The notes beneath the pieces were generated by a model. The model ran no database searches. It saw nothing but the letters and a program-made list of their open reading frames with translations, and had not been told where the DNA came from. Below, in pieces: positions 17,514-26,074 of a DNA stretch of 34,556 bases. Every line of letters starts with the position of its first letter. Within the stretch, counting starts at the first letter, position 1. Origin of the DNA: Sphingomonas segetis (GTDB taxonomy: Bacteria > Pseudomonadota > Alphaproteobacteria > Sphingomonadales > Sphingomonadaceae); contig NZ_WJSQ01000008.1 of the NCBI RefSeq assembly GCF_009720245.1, forward strand, positions 1 to 34,556. Direction: 5' to 3'. The position numbers were made by a program, and so were the translations under genes.

Positions 17514-19021
17514 GCCTGCCCGCTCACTCGTGCCGGCGTCGGCTGATCGATGCCGAGGAAATGCTCGACAGACGGCATTTGCCTGGCGATCGCCGCAACG
17601 CCGCGCAAGCGTTCCTGCACCTTCTGGATATGCGCTTCATCGGGAAGCCCATCGACACGGGGATCGTAGCCCTTGGGAATGATGCCGCTTCCGAGCAGGA
17701 GGCTGGCCCACGCCTGTTCGAAAAAGCTCTCGTCGTCGGTCAGCGGAACCAGCGCGCGCGCGTCGAACATATCGACCTTGCGCTGGAGCCCCGGCGGCAT
17801 CCGGGTTTCACGAACCTCGTCCCAGAAGGGGTCGTCGTAACGACGGTTGAGGCAATAATGAGCGGCCTGGAAGTCGCGAAGATTGGTTGCAAACGAATTG
17901 ACCGAGCGGTTGTACGCCTCGGATTCCGGGAACTCGCCGGCGGCCGCGGGGAACATCGCCATCAGATGCGAGATGCAGCCGTGGGTCGTGTGCAGGTCGA
18001 GCGCGTCGATCGGTTCGAGCGTGATTGCCGACTGACCGACCGCGACGCAATTGCCGATCCATGGCCTCTGCTGCATGCCCGGACGAAGCTCGCTCACTAC
18101 CGCATCCCCGCCGACCGGCATGCGCGAAACCACGCTCGCGAGCTCGACCACTTCCGCATCGCCGATCGCGCCCGAGCTGTAGGCCGCAACGATGGCGGTG
18201 CGGTCCTGCAGCGGGAACAGGCCAACCCAGCCGCACTTGAAAGCGGAGATTTGGCTGAACGCGGGCAGGCTCGGCAACCGCGGCCCGCTCGCCGTCAGAA
18301 GCCTGTCGCACGGCAGCCACTCGCTCCACGGCTCGAACCCGGCGCCGCCGAGATTGCCGATCAGCCGCGCCTCGGGACCCGACGCGTCGATGTACAGGTC
18401 GGCGGCGATGCGCGTCCCGTCGGCAAGGTCGATCCCGGCGATGCGGTCGCCCTCGACATCGACGTTGCGCAGGCCGGCGGGCGCCCCTTGCGCGCCGAGT
18501 CGGAGCGCCAGCTGTTTCGCGAGCTCGGCATAGCGGGGGGCATCGAGATGATAGCCGTAGCTCGCGGAAGGCGGCGCCAGCTCGCTCGGCGGAACGGGCA
18601 CGGCATTCAGCCGGGCGCAGGCGGTCCCGAGCGAGAAGTCTTCGAGCCCGACGCGCAGCCCCTCGAGCATGCCCTTGGCCCAATATTGGGTGAACGGCAG
18701 GTCGCCGCCTGGCGGCGGCTCGTCGTCATAGGCGACGAAATAGGGCGGCGCGCCCTTCGCCCAGTTGGAGAACCGCTGCGCCACCATCGGAACGGCATTG
18801 CAGACCTGGAGGACCAACCGCTCTTCGAGGCCGAGCAGCCGATGCATCGAAGCAATTGAGGGAACGGCGGCATAGACGTCGACGTCGGCAAGGCGCGTTT
18901 CCTGCTCCACCACACGAACCGTCACGCCGGTGCGGCCGAGCGCGCGCTGCACGGCGGCAGCGGCAAGCCACACCGGCGCATCCCTGCCGACGACCGCGAC
19001 GGTCTGGACCCGCCCGCTCAC
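17510..19021 (-). CDS. Degenerate halogenase-like protein (probable pseudoenzyme)
   Basis: 503 residues, full family length and overall pattern (IDASGPEARLIGN, EPWSEWLPCDRLL, FPLQDRTAIVAAYSS, CVAVGQSAITLEPIDALDLH), but every catalytic signature is changed. The dinucleotide motif is VGRDAPVW in place of GGGTAGW. The GVGExTxPPI block reads DVYAAVPSI. The lysine position holds Met79 (VPMVAQRFSNW). WxWxIP reads GWVGLFP (264-270). The reading frame is intact and translationally coupled on both sides (GTG start in a GTGA overlap), so it is maintained and not decaying. It may serve as a partner or scaffold for the two intact halogenases beside it, or as a binding protein. FAD binding looks doubtful. 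Confidence 0.85.
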   Translation of the reverse strand: MSGRVQTVAVVGRDAPVWLAAAAVQRALGRTGVTVRVVEQETRLADVDVYAAVPSIASMHRLLGLEERLVLQVCNAVPMVAQRFSNWAKGAPPYFVAYDDEPPPGGDLPFTQYWAKGMLEGLRVGLEDFSLGTACARLNAVPVPPSELAPPSASYGYHLDAPRYAELAKQLALRLGAQGAPAGLRNVDVEGDRIAGIDLADGTRIAADLYIDASGPEARLIGNLGGAGFEPWSEWLPCDRLLTASGPRLPSLPAFSQISAFKCGWVGLFPLQDRTAIVAAYSSGAIGDAEVVELASVVSRMPVGGDAVVSELRPGMQQRPWIGNCVAVGQSAITLEPIDALDLHTTHGCISHLMAMFPAAAGEFPESEAYNRSVNSFATNLRDFQAAHYCLNRRYDDPFWDEVRETRMPPGLQRKVDMFDARALVPLTDDESFFEQAWASLLLGSGIIPKGYDPRVDGLPDEAHIQKVQERLRGVAAIARQMPSVEHFLGIDQPTPARVSGQA

Positions 19022-20562
19022 AGCCGCGCTTCGACTTCGTGGAGCAGTGCGTCGCTCGCCGGCTCGGCACTGGCGTAACGCGCGAGCAAGGTCGCGTGCT
19101 TCGGCATTTCGTCGACCCGATCCCGAATGTCGCCATGTAGCTCGTCGAGCTCACCGAGGAGCCGGTCGAGCGGCATCGCGTCGGCGAGGGGGTTGTAATG
19201 CTCCGGCCTCAGGCCCTGGCCGAGATAGACGGCGAGCCAGCTCGGCGGCGTGAACAGCCCCTCGTTGTACTGCTCGAGAATGCCCGAATGGCGAAACAGG
19301 CGCATTTTTCGATGCAGGCTGTCGGGCACCTCCATGGTCCGGCAGTAGCGCCATAGCTCCGTGTCGTCGCGGCTGTTGAGGTGGTAGTGAAGGATCAGGA
19401 AGTCGCGGATGCGCTCATATTCCACGTCGATCCTGCGGTTGAACTCGTCGGTCAGCCTTTGGTCGTGCCGCTTTGTCGGAAGCAGTGGCAGCAGGTGCAT
19501 GATCGCGATCTGGACGAGGTAGATGCTCGTCGACTCGAGCGGTTCGAGGAAGCCGCTCGACAGGCCCAGCGCAACGCAATTGCGCTCCCAAGACTTCAGC
19601 CGGCGGCCGGCCTGGAATTTGAGCAGGCGCGGCTCGGCGAGCAGCGGCTCGTCGAGGCTTTCGAGCAGCTCTTCGCGCGCCATGTCCTCGTCGATGAAGC
19701 GGCTCGAGAAGACGTAGCCATTGCCGGTGCGATGCTGCAGCGGGATTCGCCAGCGCCAGCCGGCATTCATCGCCGCGACGCGCGTGTAGGGCGTCAGGTC
19801 GCCGCAGCGCTCGGTCGGGACAGGCAGCGCGCGGTCGCAGGGGAGCCAGCGCGACCAGTCGTCCCAGCCGACTCCGAGCTTGTTGGCCAGCAGCAGCGAG
19901 CGGAAGCCGGAGCAGTCGATGAAGAAATCGCCTGTGACGCGATCGCCCGATTCCATCAGCAGCGCGCGAATGTCGCCCGTGTCGACGTCCTGCTCGACGT
20001 CGCGGACCTTCCCCTCGATGCGGGTGACGCCACACGGCTCGGCGATATGCCGGCGCAGATATTGCGAATAGAGGCTCGCATCGAAATGGTAGGCGTAGGC
20101 GAAGGTCGAGTTGATCGTCCTCTTGCCCGTCGGCGGGAAATCGAAGCGGTTGGCGCGCGCGGCCATGCACGCGAACGAGAATTCCTCGAGGTCCCAGTTT
20201 CGGCCGGCGGCCAGCGAACGCAGCCACTGCTGGTGGAAGCCGAGGCCCGCCTCTGCGCTCCCGTGGATTCCGAACGGATGGATGTAGCGCGAGCCCTTCG
20301 CGCCCCAGTCGACGAAATCGATGCCGAGCTTAAAGGTCGCCTTGGTCGCCCGCATCATCTCGGCTTCGTCGAGGCCGATCGAATCATTGAAGTTCTTGAT
20401 GTGCGGCAGGGTCGCCTCGCCGACCCCGACGATCCCGATCTCGTCCGATTCCACGAGCGTGATCCGGCAGCGGCTCGGTGGCAGGAGCGAGACCAGCCCC
20501 GCAGCCGCCATCCATCCCGCGGTGCCACCGCCGAGGATCACGATTTCGAGGGGTTGGTTCAC
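19018..20562 (-). CDS. Flavin-dependent tryptophan halogenase-family protein 3
   Basis: 514 residues starting at a GTG (20562). Intact signatures: ILGGGTAGW, GIVGVGEATLP, catalytic Lys78 (KATFKLGIDF) and GWRWRIP (268-274). It is the first gene of the overlapping run halogenase 3, degenerate paralogue, halogenase 2, ROK kinase. It lies 163 bp downstream of the TonB-dependent receptor gene, and the terminator-like hairpin at 20643-20671 lies between them, so the run is probably expressed at a lower level by readthrough or from a local promoter. No TAGCGCTA operator is seen in this gap. Substrate unknown; a compound taken up by, or bound to, the receptor is a reasonable guess. Confidence 0.93.
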   Translation of the reverse strand: MNQPLEIVILGGGTAGWMAAAGLVSLLPPSRCRITLVESDEIGIVGVGEATLPHIKNFNDSIGLDEAEMMRATKATFKLGIDFVDWGAKGSRYIHPFGIHGSAEAGLGFHQQWLRSLAAGRNWDLEEFSFACMAARANRFDFPPTGKRTINSTFAYAYHFDASLYSQYLRRHIAEPCGVTRIEGKVRDVEQDVDTGDIRALLMESGDRVTGDFFIDCSGFRSLLLANKLGVGWDDWSRWLPCDRALPVPTERCGDLTPYTRVAAMNAGWRWRIPLQHRTGNGYVFSSRFIDEDMAREELLESLDEPLLAEPRLLKFQAGRRLKSWERNCVALGLSSGFLEPLESTSIYLVQIAIMHLLPLLPTKRHDQRLTDEFNRRIDVEYERIRDFLILHYHLNSRDDTELWRYCRTMEVPDSLHRKMRLFRHSGILEQYNEGLFTPPSWLAVYLGQGLRPEHYNPLADAMPLDRLLGELDELHGDIRDRVDEMPKHATLLARYASAEPASDALLHEVEARL

Positions 20563-20642
20563 GCTCTGCTTTTGTCCCGTACCAGGTCGAAGGGCTACTT
20601 GAGGACGCCGTTCCGGTCACGCTCTTTTGAGCACAAGAAAAT

Positions 20643-20671
20643 GGGGCGTCGCTTCAATCGAGCGACGCCCC
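20643..20671 (-). terminator. Intrinsic terminator after the TonB-dependent receptor gene
   Basis: GGGGCGTCGCT (20643-20653) pairs perfectly with AGCGACGCCCC (20661-20671) around a 7-nt loop. Read on the minus strand the stem is followed by ATTTTCTT, a T-rich tail. It lies 55 bp beyond the receptor stop codon and 80 bp before the halogenase 3 start, so it could act as an incomplete terminator that lowers halogenase expression relative to the receptor. Confidence 0.75.
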
Positions 20672-20725
20672 CTTTGACTTGACCATCGCAGAGGCCGGTT
20701 GCCCGACCCGCCGCGATCGTCGGCG

Positions 20726-23700
20726 CTAGAATCCGCGCTCCGGCATCGCGGCGGGCGGAGGCGGCGGCGGGACCGGGCACGCATCCGTCGCAAGCACTAC
20801 CGATCCATCTGCGCACGTCTGTGTCGCCGGCGGAGCCACCGGTGGAGGCGGCGGCGGAGGCGGCGCAACGAACGCCGGTGGCGTCGGCCCCTCGCCGGAA
20901 GCCATCTTCCAGCGGACGCCGACGATGAACCGCCGATCGTTCTGGAACCAGCCGTTTGGCGTCAAAATGTTTTTGCCCTCGAGGCTGTCGACATCGGTGA
21001 GCTGCTGCTGCAGCACGGTCTTGGTGTTCAGGAGGTTGCTGCCCTCTAGGCTGAACTCGATCGCATCGTTCAGACGGTACCGGACGGATGCATCGAGGAA
21101 TCCGGACGCCTTCTGCCAAACCGGCAGATAGACGCAGCAGTCAACGACCGTCACGAGATACTTGGACCGCCAGTTGTAGGCGACGCGCGCCGACACTTTG
21201 CCTTTGTCGTACATGCCCACGAGATTGTACGTGTACTTGGACAGGCCCTCGAGCGAGCCGGGCTGTAATGCCGTACCGGCGTTGCCCGGGTTGGTCTGAT
21301 TGCCTCCAGTGCTTCCCACTGGAGTCAGTCCCGAGTTTGGAACGCCGCTGTTCTTCACATAGGTGAAGTTCGCCTGCACGCCGAGACCGCTGAAGGCGCC
21401 CGGCAGGAAGTCGAAGAAGCGCTGATAATCGACTTCGAAGCCTTTGATCTTCGCGCCCTTGCCATTCGCCGGCCCGGTAACCTGTACCGTCCGCGTCGTG
21501 CCGCCATTGGCGAATTGCTCGTCGAAGGTGCCGTATTGAATGTAGTTGGTGAAATTCTTGTAGAAGGCGGCGACGCTGAACTGCCCGACATTCCCGAAAT
21601 AGTTTTCTAGCGAGAGGTCGAACTGCCACGCTTCCGAAGGCCTCAAATAGGGATTGTAGGCGTTGGCCGTGTAGAACGGATTGACGCCGATCGGTTGCCC
21701 GTTGGTGCCCAGGACCCATCGTGAATCGCTCAGATCGCTTCCGTTCGGCAAGCCGAGGCCGATCGCCGTGAAGTTTTTGAGCAGCCCCATGTCGGGCCGC
21801 GAGATCGCCTTGGATGCCGCAAAACGCAGCAACCACTTCGGAGAGAAATCCAAGCGGATGTTGAAGCTCGGCAGGAAGTGATGGAACTTGTTCTTCGCGT
21901 TGACCGACGTTCCGCCACCGCTTGCAAAGGCAAGGTCCTCAGCGCCGAGATAGCAAAAGGAGGGATAGAAAGCACCGCCGGTCGGCGGCGCTTCGAAATC
22001 CGGATCTCCCGGAATGGGCGCCGAGCCCTGCAACCCACCAGTAACAACCGGCACTCTCGGGCACAGAGTTTGATTGAGGCCCGGAATGGTCGCGTATCGG
22101 ACGAAACCAGCACTCTCATCGCGCGTGCCGACGTAGCGCAATCCGATATTCCCGCTAACCTTGATCGTTCCGAGCAAGGCATCCGGACCACCGAACTTGA
22201 TCATTGCGTAGGCGGCCTGCGTCTTCTCGTTGACGTCGGCGATCTCATCCGGCGAGAAGCAGCTGTTCGGCAACTCCACGGGGGTTGCTCCGAGTTGTCC
22301 GTCCCGCTGACAGATCGGAATGAAGGTACCAACACCAGTCAGCTCCTGGCTGAACAGGTCGGCCTTGTGATCGTTGAGGAAGTCGAAGGGTACGAACGGG
22401 AACTTGCCGAGATGGCCGCCGAAGAACGACGTGCCGAAATTGTCCATCTCATAGAAGCCGGCAGGATAGCCCTTGAATGTTTCCCCGGTGGCGGGGCAGG
22501 TGCCACCCGCGGGGCTGTCGATGTTCCAATAGGGATGCGTTGCGCCGCAATCAGTCCAGGTATTGGCGACGTTCTGCCAGTTGTAGGTGCTCCACTGGAC
22601 TAGCTGCTTGCGGTCCGAATATCGCGCGCCGAACTTGAGGCTGCTGAGCCATTCCGTATGGAAGTCGTACTGGCCGTCACCGCGCAGCGCGAGCTCGTGG
22701 CCCTTGCTGTCTTCAAGGTGATCCATGACCGAACGCAGATACCAATTGTTGGGGTTCTCCAGGCCGCCCGCCGACTGATTGACGTTGGTCGGCGGGAGGT
22801 GCTCGATGCGCGGCAAGTCGCCGGTCGCGTCAAACGCCACGTCGGCGAAGGAATGCATCTCAATCGAGATATCGTAATTGTCGACCTTCGACTTCACGTA
22901 CTGCCCATCGAAGTTGAAGTGCAGGTCGTTCGTCGGGTCCCACTTGAGGTTGAGCGCAGCGTCCTGCGTCATGTTGCGGTTCTGGTTGATGCGGCTTCCG
23001 GTGCCGACTTCCGGCGCATAGCTCGGGTGACCCGGCGCGTAGAACGTGCACTCCGGCGCCGACCCCCAGCTGTAGCAGGCCGGGAACATCGGGCCGCCCT
23101 GGTCATTGGCGCCGAAGCCGGTGGTGCCCGGCGGGTTGCCCCACCAGAACTGGCCGTTGCTTGCATCGCGACTGACGGTGCCGCTCTGGAAATTGCCGTT
23201 CGAGTCGAACGTGAAGTCGGGCGACCCCGGAGCCGGCACGGGAACGCGCCCACTGAGATTGCCGGGCCCGTTGAGCGGCCCCTCGATCCGGGTGCGGACG
23301 TTGAATCCGTAAAGGTCGGGGCCGAGCCCCCAGTCGCCGAACGAGCGCTCGCGCCAGTTGTTCTTGTAAAGCGAGCGCAAATATTGCGCCGTGGCGAGCA
23401 CCTTGCCGCTGTTGCTCTTCCACTGACCGGCAGCCGCGATGCCGTAGCGCTTGCGGTCATATTCGTTGTTGAGGAAGTTGATCGACGCCGGGAAGAAAGT
23501 CAGCTCGGGCCAGTCCGGAGCGCCATTCTCGACGATTGCGGTACGGCCATACTGGATGCCTTGCGAGCGCGTCTTGACGTGCGAATAGGCCACGTTGGCC
23601 ATGATCCCGAATTCGCCGCCCTCGGTCTGCCAACGGTTGCTGTAGAAGCCATTGACATCGGGCGTCCATTTCTTGTCGAGATCGCCGTAATTGGCGCGCG

Positions 23701-24355
23701 CGCCGACCTGGATCAGCTGGCCGCGCGCGTCGAACGGAACGCGCGTGCGAAGGTCGACGGATCCGGCGATGCCGCCCTCGATCATGTCGGCGGTCTGGTT
23801 CTTGTAGACGTCCACGCCGCCGAGGAGCTCGGGCGTGATGTCGGTCCAGCTCAACCCGCGACTGCTGTTCGCGCTGAACGTGTCACGGCCGTTGAATTCG
23901 GAGCGGACCTGGGGAAGGCCGCGGATGATGACGCCCGACGGCTCGGCCGAGAAGTGCGCCGTGTCGCTGGTGGCAGCGAAGCGGTTGACGGTAATGCCGG
24001 GGATGCGCTGCAGCGCTTCGGCGACCGACTTGTCCGGGAATGCGCCTATGTCGGTCGCAGTGATCGAGTCGACGACGGTGTCGGCGTTCCTCTTGATCTG
24101 CTGCGACGTGCGCAATGCGCGCCGCTGACCGGTGACGATGATCGCGTTCTTTTCGGGGGCGCTCGGCGGAGTCGTCTTGTCGGTGTTGGTGCTCTGGCTC
24201 AGCGGAGTGGCCTGGTCCTCCTGCTGCTGCTGTTGCTCCTGCTGCTGTTCCGTCTGGGCCAGCGCTGGCCCGGCCTGAAGCATCGCTGCGCCGAGAACCA
24301 GTGTCGATGCACCACAACGCAATAGGCGCGCAGTCCGAGCCGAGCATCCGAACAT
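20726..24355 (-). CDS. TonB-dependent receptor (Xanthomonas/Caulobacter type)
   Basis: 1209 residues from the ATG at 24355, preceded by GGGGAGAA. Order of parts: signal peptide (residues 1 to about 34); Gln/Glu-rich low-complexity stretch; TonB-box region with IIVTGQRRALRTS; plug domain (AFPDKSVAEALQRIPGITV, GVIIRGLPQVRSEFNG, GGVDVYKNQTADMIEGGIAG); long 22-stranded barrel with LRFAASKAISRPDMGLL near the end. The family (TIGR01782) imports oligosaccharides across the outer membrane. After the last normal barrel strand (RRFIVGVRWKM) comes an unusual 58-residue tail with poly-proline blocks and two cysteines, ending in Phe. Operator c sits 55 bp upstream. It is expected to bring hemicellulose oligosaccharides into the periplasm for the glycosidases encoded around it; the exact ligand is unknown. 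Confidence 0.95.
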   Translation of the reverse strand: MFGCSARTARLLRCGASTLVLGAAMLQAGPALAQTEQQQEQQQQQEDQATPLSQSTNTDKTTPPSAPEKNAIIVTGQRRALRTSQQIKRNADTVVDSITATDIGAFPDKSVAEALQRIPGITVNRFAATSDTAHFSAEPSGVIIRGLPQVRSEFNGRDTFSANSSRGLSWTDITPELLGGVDVYKNQTADMIEGGIAGSVDLRTRVPFDARGQLIQVGARANYGDLDKKWTPDVNGFYSNRWQTEGGEFGIMANVAYSHVKTRSQGIQYGRTAIVENGAPDWPELTFFPASINFLNNEYDRKRYGIAAAGQWKSNSGKVLATAQYLRSLYKNNWRERSFGDWGLGPDLYGFNVRTRIEGPLNGPGNLSGRVPVPAPGSPDFTFDSNGNFQSGTVSRDASNGQFWWGNPPGTTGFGANDQGGPMFPACYSWGSAPECTFYAPGHPSYAPEVGTGSRINQNRNMTQDAALNLKWDPTNDLHFNFDGQYVKSKVDNYDISIEMHSFADVAFDATGDLPRIEHLPPTNVNQSAGGLENPNNWYLRSVMDHLEDSKGHELALRGDGQYDFHTEWLSSLKFGARYSDRKQLVQWSTYNWQNVANTWTDCGATHPYWNIDSPAGGTCPATGETFKGYPAGFYEMDNFGTSFFGGHLGKFPFVPFDFLNDHKADLFSQELTGVGTFIPICQRDGQLGATPVELPNSCFSPDEIADVNEKTQAAYAMIKFGGPDALLGTIKVSGNIGLRYVGTRDESAGFVRYATIPGLNQTLCPRVPVVTGGLQGSAPIPGDPDFEAPPTGGAFYPSFCYLGAEDLAFASGGGTSVNAKNKFHHFLPSFNIRLDFSPKWLLRFAASKAISRPDMGLLKNFTAIGLGLPNGSDLSDSRWVLGTNGQPIGVNPFYTANAYNPYLRPSEAWQFDLSLENYFGNVGQFSVAAFYKNFTNYIQYGTFDEQFANGGTTRTVQVTGPANGKGAKIKGFEVDYQRFFDFLPGAFSGLGVQANFTYVKNSGVPNSGLTPVGSTGGNQTNPGNAGTALQPGSLEGLSKYTYNLVGMYDKGKVSARVAYNWRSKYLVTVVDCCVYLPVWQKASGFLDASVRYRLNDAIEFSLEGSNLLNTKTVLQQQLTDVDSLEGKNILTPNGWFQNDRRFIVGVRWKMASGEGPTPPAFVAPPPPPPPPVAPPATQTCADGSVVLATDACPVPPPPPPAAMPERGF
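24218..24250. repeat. CTG/CAG-rich microsatellite in the receptor gene
   Basis: Tract of CTG-type triplets broken by CTC and TTG. On the coding (minus) strand it gives a Gln/Glu run (QQQEQQQQQED) just after the signal peptide. Slippage would change the length by whole codons and keep the frame. Confidence 0.6.
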
Positions 24356-24403
24356 ACTTTTCTCCCCTCGATCCCGTTTCCGGGGCCCCCGAGTCGGAGG
24401 AAG

Positions 24404-24417
24404 TGGTAGCGCTACCA
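24404..24417. promoter_or_regulatory. LacI-type operator, site c
   Basis: TGGTAGCGCTACCA, a perfect 14-bp palindrome centred 55 bp upstream of the receptor ATG. It is the longest and most symmetric of the five sites. Confidence 0.85.
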
Positions 24418-24644
24418 AAAGGACCTACTAACAAGCGCCGCGGTGCATATTTTTATGCTTTCGCGGCGCGAGACCGTGGTTGTCGCAACTCTCCCCAACC
24501 CACTCTCGTGAGCAGCATGCATTCGTATGCAATCTGTGGCGTCAGTCAATCCGTCCATGAGGCGCGACGAAATTGGGCGCCCGTCGTTGCGCAGCGGCAA
24601 CAGGTGGCCGCGTGCATGTTGGGGAGCCGACGTTCGCACGATCT
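24418..24644. promoter_or_regulatory. Divergent promoter region between receptor and GH5 genes
   Basis: The 354-bp gap between the receptor start (24355) and the GH5 start (24710) holds operators c and d at its two ends and no open frame that looks coding. The central part is comparatively AT-rich (for example CATATTTTTATGC at 24446-24458) and includes TGCATTCGTATGCA (24518-24531), a short imperfect palindrome. I expect the two promoters here, but cannot place -35 and -10 elements with confidence. Confidence 0.45.
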
Positions 24645-24656
24645 GTTAGCGCTATC
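24645..24656. promoter_or_regulatory. LacI-type operator, site d
   Basis: GTTAGCGCTATC, core TAGCGCTA at 24647-24654, centred 59 bp upstream of the GH5 ATG. Together with site c it gives one operator for each arm of this divergent promoter pair, about 240 bp apart, which would also allow looping by a tetrameric repressor. Confidence 0.78.
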
Positions 24657-24709
24657 TTGCGCCGCCGCCGCCGCCGCTTGAAATAGCGTGCGCAAACAGG
24701 GAGAGACAG

Positions 24710-26071
24710 ATGACCGCAAGGATCACGCGACGGGGCCTGCTCGTCGGCACTTCGGCATTGCTCGCCTCGTCTGCAGCGATCGGCGGGCCGCGCCGGCCGG
24801 CGTTCGTCCGGGCGGAAGCGATGCGGTTCGCCCATGAGGGCGCGCCGTACCGGGTCGCCGGCACGAACATGTGGTACGCGGCTTATCTCGGCGCCGATGC
24901 ACCGGTCGGCGACCGCGACCGCCTGAAGCGTGAACTCGACCGGCTTGCGGCGCTCGACGTCAACAACATCCGGATCCTCGGCAGCAGCGAACTCTCGCCG
25001 CTCAGGAATTCGGTTCGCCCGACGTTCCGCGACCGCACACCGAAGTTCAACGAGGCGCTGCTTCGCGGCCTGGATCACGCCCTCGCCGAAATGGGCCAGC
25101 GCGGCATGACTGCCGTCATCTACCTGACCAATTTCTGGGAGTGGTCGGGAGGGATGATGACCTATCTCTACTGGACCAACGGCGGCCGCTACATCGACAT
25201 GAACGACCCGGGGCACCCGTGGCCCGAGTTCCCCGACATGGCTTCCGATTTCTACGGCCAGGCCGCCGCGGTGAAGATGTTCGACGATTATGTTCGCGCC
25301 GTCGTCGGCCGCCGCAACACCGTGACCGGAAGGCTCTATCGCGACGACCCCGCGATCATGTCGTGGCAGCTCGCCAACGAGCCTCGGCCCGGCGGCAGCG
25401 AGGAGGCGGGACGCCGGCACATGGCTGCCTACCTCGCGTGGATCGGCGCCACCGCGCGCCTCATCAAGTCGCTCGACCCCCACCACATGGTGTCGACCGG
25501 AAGCGAGGGGACGCAGGGCTGCATCAACGATGCCCAGTGCGTCGTCGACGCGCACAGCTCGCCGTCGGTTGATTATGTCACCGCGCACATCTGGCCGCAG
25601 AACTGGAGTTGGGCGGACCCGAACGATCTCGCCGGCACCTGGCCGACGGTCGAGCGCAACACGCGCGACTATATCGGCCAGCAGCTCGCCATCGCGCGGC
25701 GGCTGAACAAGCCGCTGGTGATCGAGGAATTCGGGTTCCCGCGCGACGGCGGGAGCTTCGATCCGGGCACGCCGACGACCTACAAGGACCGCTTCTACCA
25801 GCTCATCTATGCGGCCGTTCTCGACAGCGTCCGCTCGGGCGGGCCGCTCCAGGGCAGCAACTTTTGGGGCTGGGGCGGCGAAGGGCGCGCGCAGCATGCC
25901 GACCATCGTTTCGTGCGCGGCGACACCCGCTATGTCGGCGACCCGCCGCACGAACCGCAAGGCTGGTACAGCGTTTTCGACGTCGACGCGTCCACGCAGG
26001 CGGTGATCCGCGATTACGCAAGTGCCTCGAAGGCGGCGCCTGCGCAGTCCGCGAAGGGCGAACGCGGATAG
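24710..26071 (+). CDS. GH5 endo-beta-1,4-mannanase-like glycoside hydrolase
   Basis: 453 residues. The ATG follows GGGAGAGAC. A twin-arginine-like signal (TRRGLLVGTSALLASSAAIG) precedes a GH5 (beta/alpha)8 barrel: GTNMWYAAYLG at the first strand, NNIRILGSSE, acid/base Glu224 in WQLANEPRP, TAHIWPQNW, and nucleophile Glu340 in VIEEFGFPRDGG. The pattern (NEPRP, then EFG) fits subfamily 7 mannanases, which cut the mannan or glucomannan backbone. In context with GH27 alpha-galactosidase, ManA and a ROK kinase, galactomannan or galactoglucomannan is the likely substrate. It is regulated with the receptor by operators c and d. The stop is 3 bp from that of the convergent GH27 gene. The subfamily assignment is by eye. 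Confidence 0.9.
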   Translation: MTARITRRGLLVGTSALLASSAAIGGPRRPAFVRAEAMRFAHEGAPYRVAGTNMWYAAYLGADAPVGDRDRLKRELDRLAALDVNNIRILGSSELSPLRNSVRPTFRDRTPKFNEALLRGLDHALAEMGQRGMTAVIYLTNFWEWSGGMMTYLYWTNGGRYIDMNDPGHPWPEFPDMASDFYGQAAAVKMFDDYVRAVVGRRNTVTGRLYRDDPAIMSWQLANEPRPGGSEEAGRRHMAAYLAWIGATARLIKSLDPHHMVSTGSEGTQGCINDAQCVVDAHSSPSVDYVTAHIWPQNWSWADPNDLAGTWPTVERNTRDYIGQQLAIARRLNKPLVIEEFGFPRDGGSFDPGTPTTYKDRFYQLIYAAVLDSVRSGGPLQGSNFWGWGGEGRAQHADHRFVRGDTRYVGDPPHEPQGWYSVFDVDASTQAVIRDYASASKAAPAQSAKGERG

Positions 26072-26074
26072 GGC

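Noticed and set aside
9256-20562. Halogenase genes as part of a natural-product biosynthetic cluster
   Set aside because: No NRPS, PKS, RiPP or tailoring genes other than the halogenases; neighbours are all sugar or esterase functions.
16047-24325. Long plus-strand open frames opposite the halogenases (16047-17546, 17561-18859, 19381-20682) and the receptor (22658-24325)
   Set aside because: Same antisense effect of high-GC third positions; no ribosome sites or family motifs.
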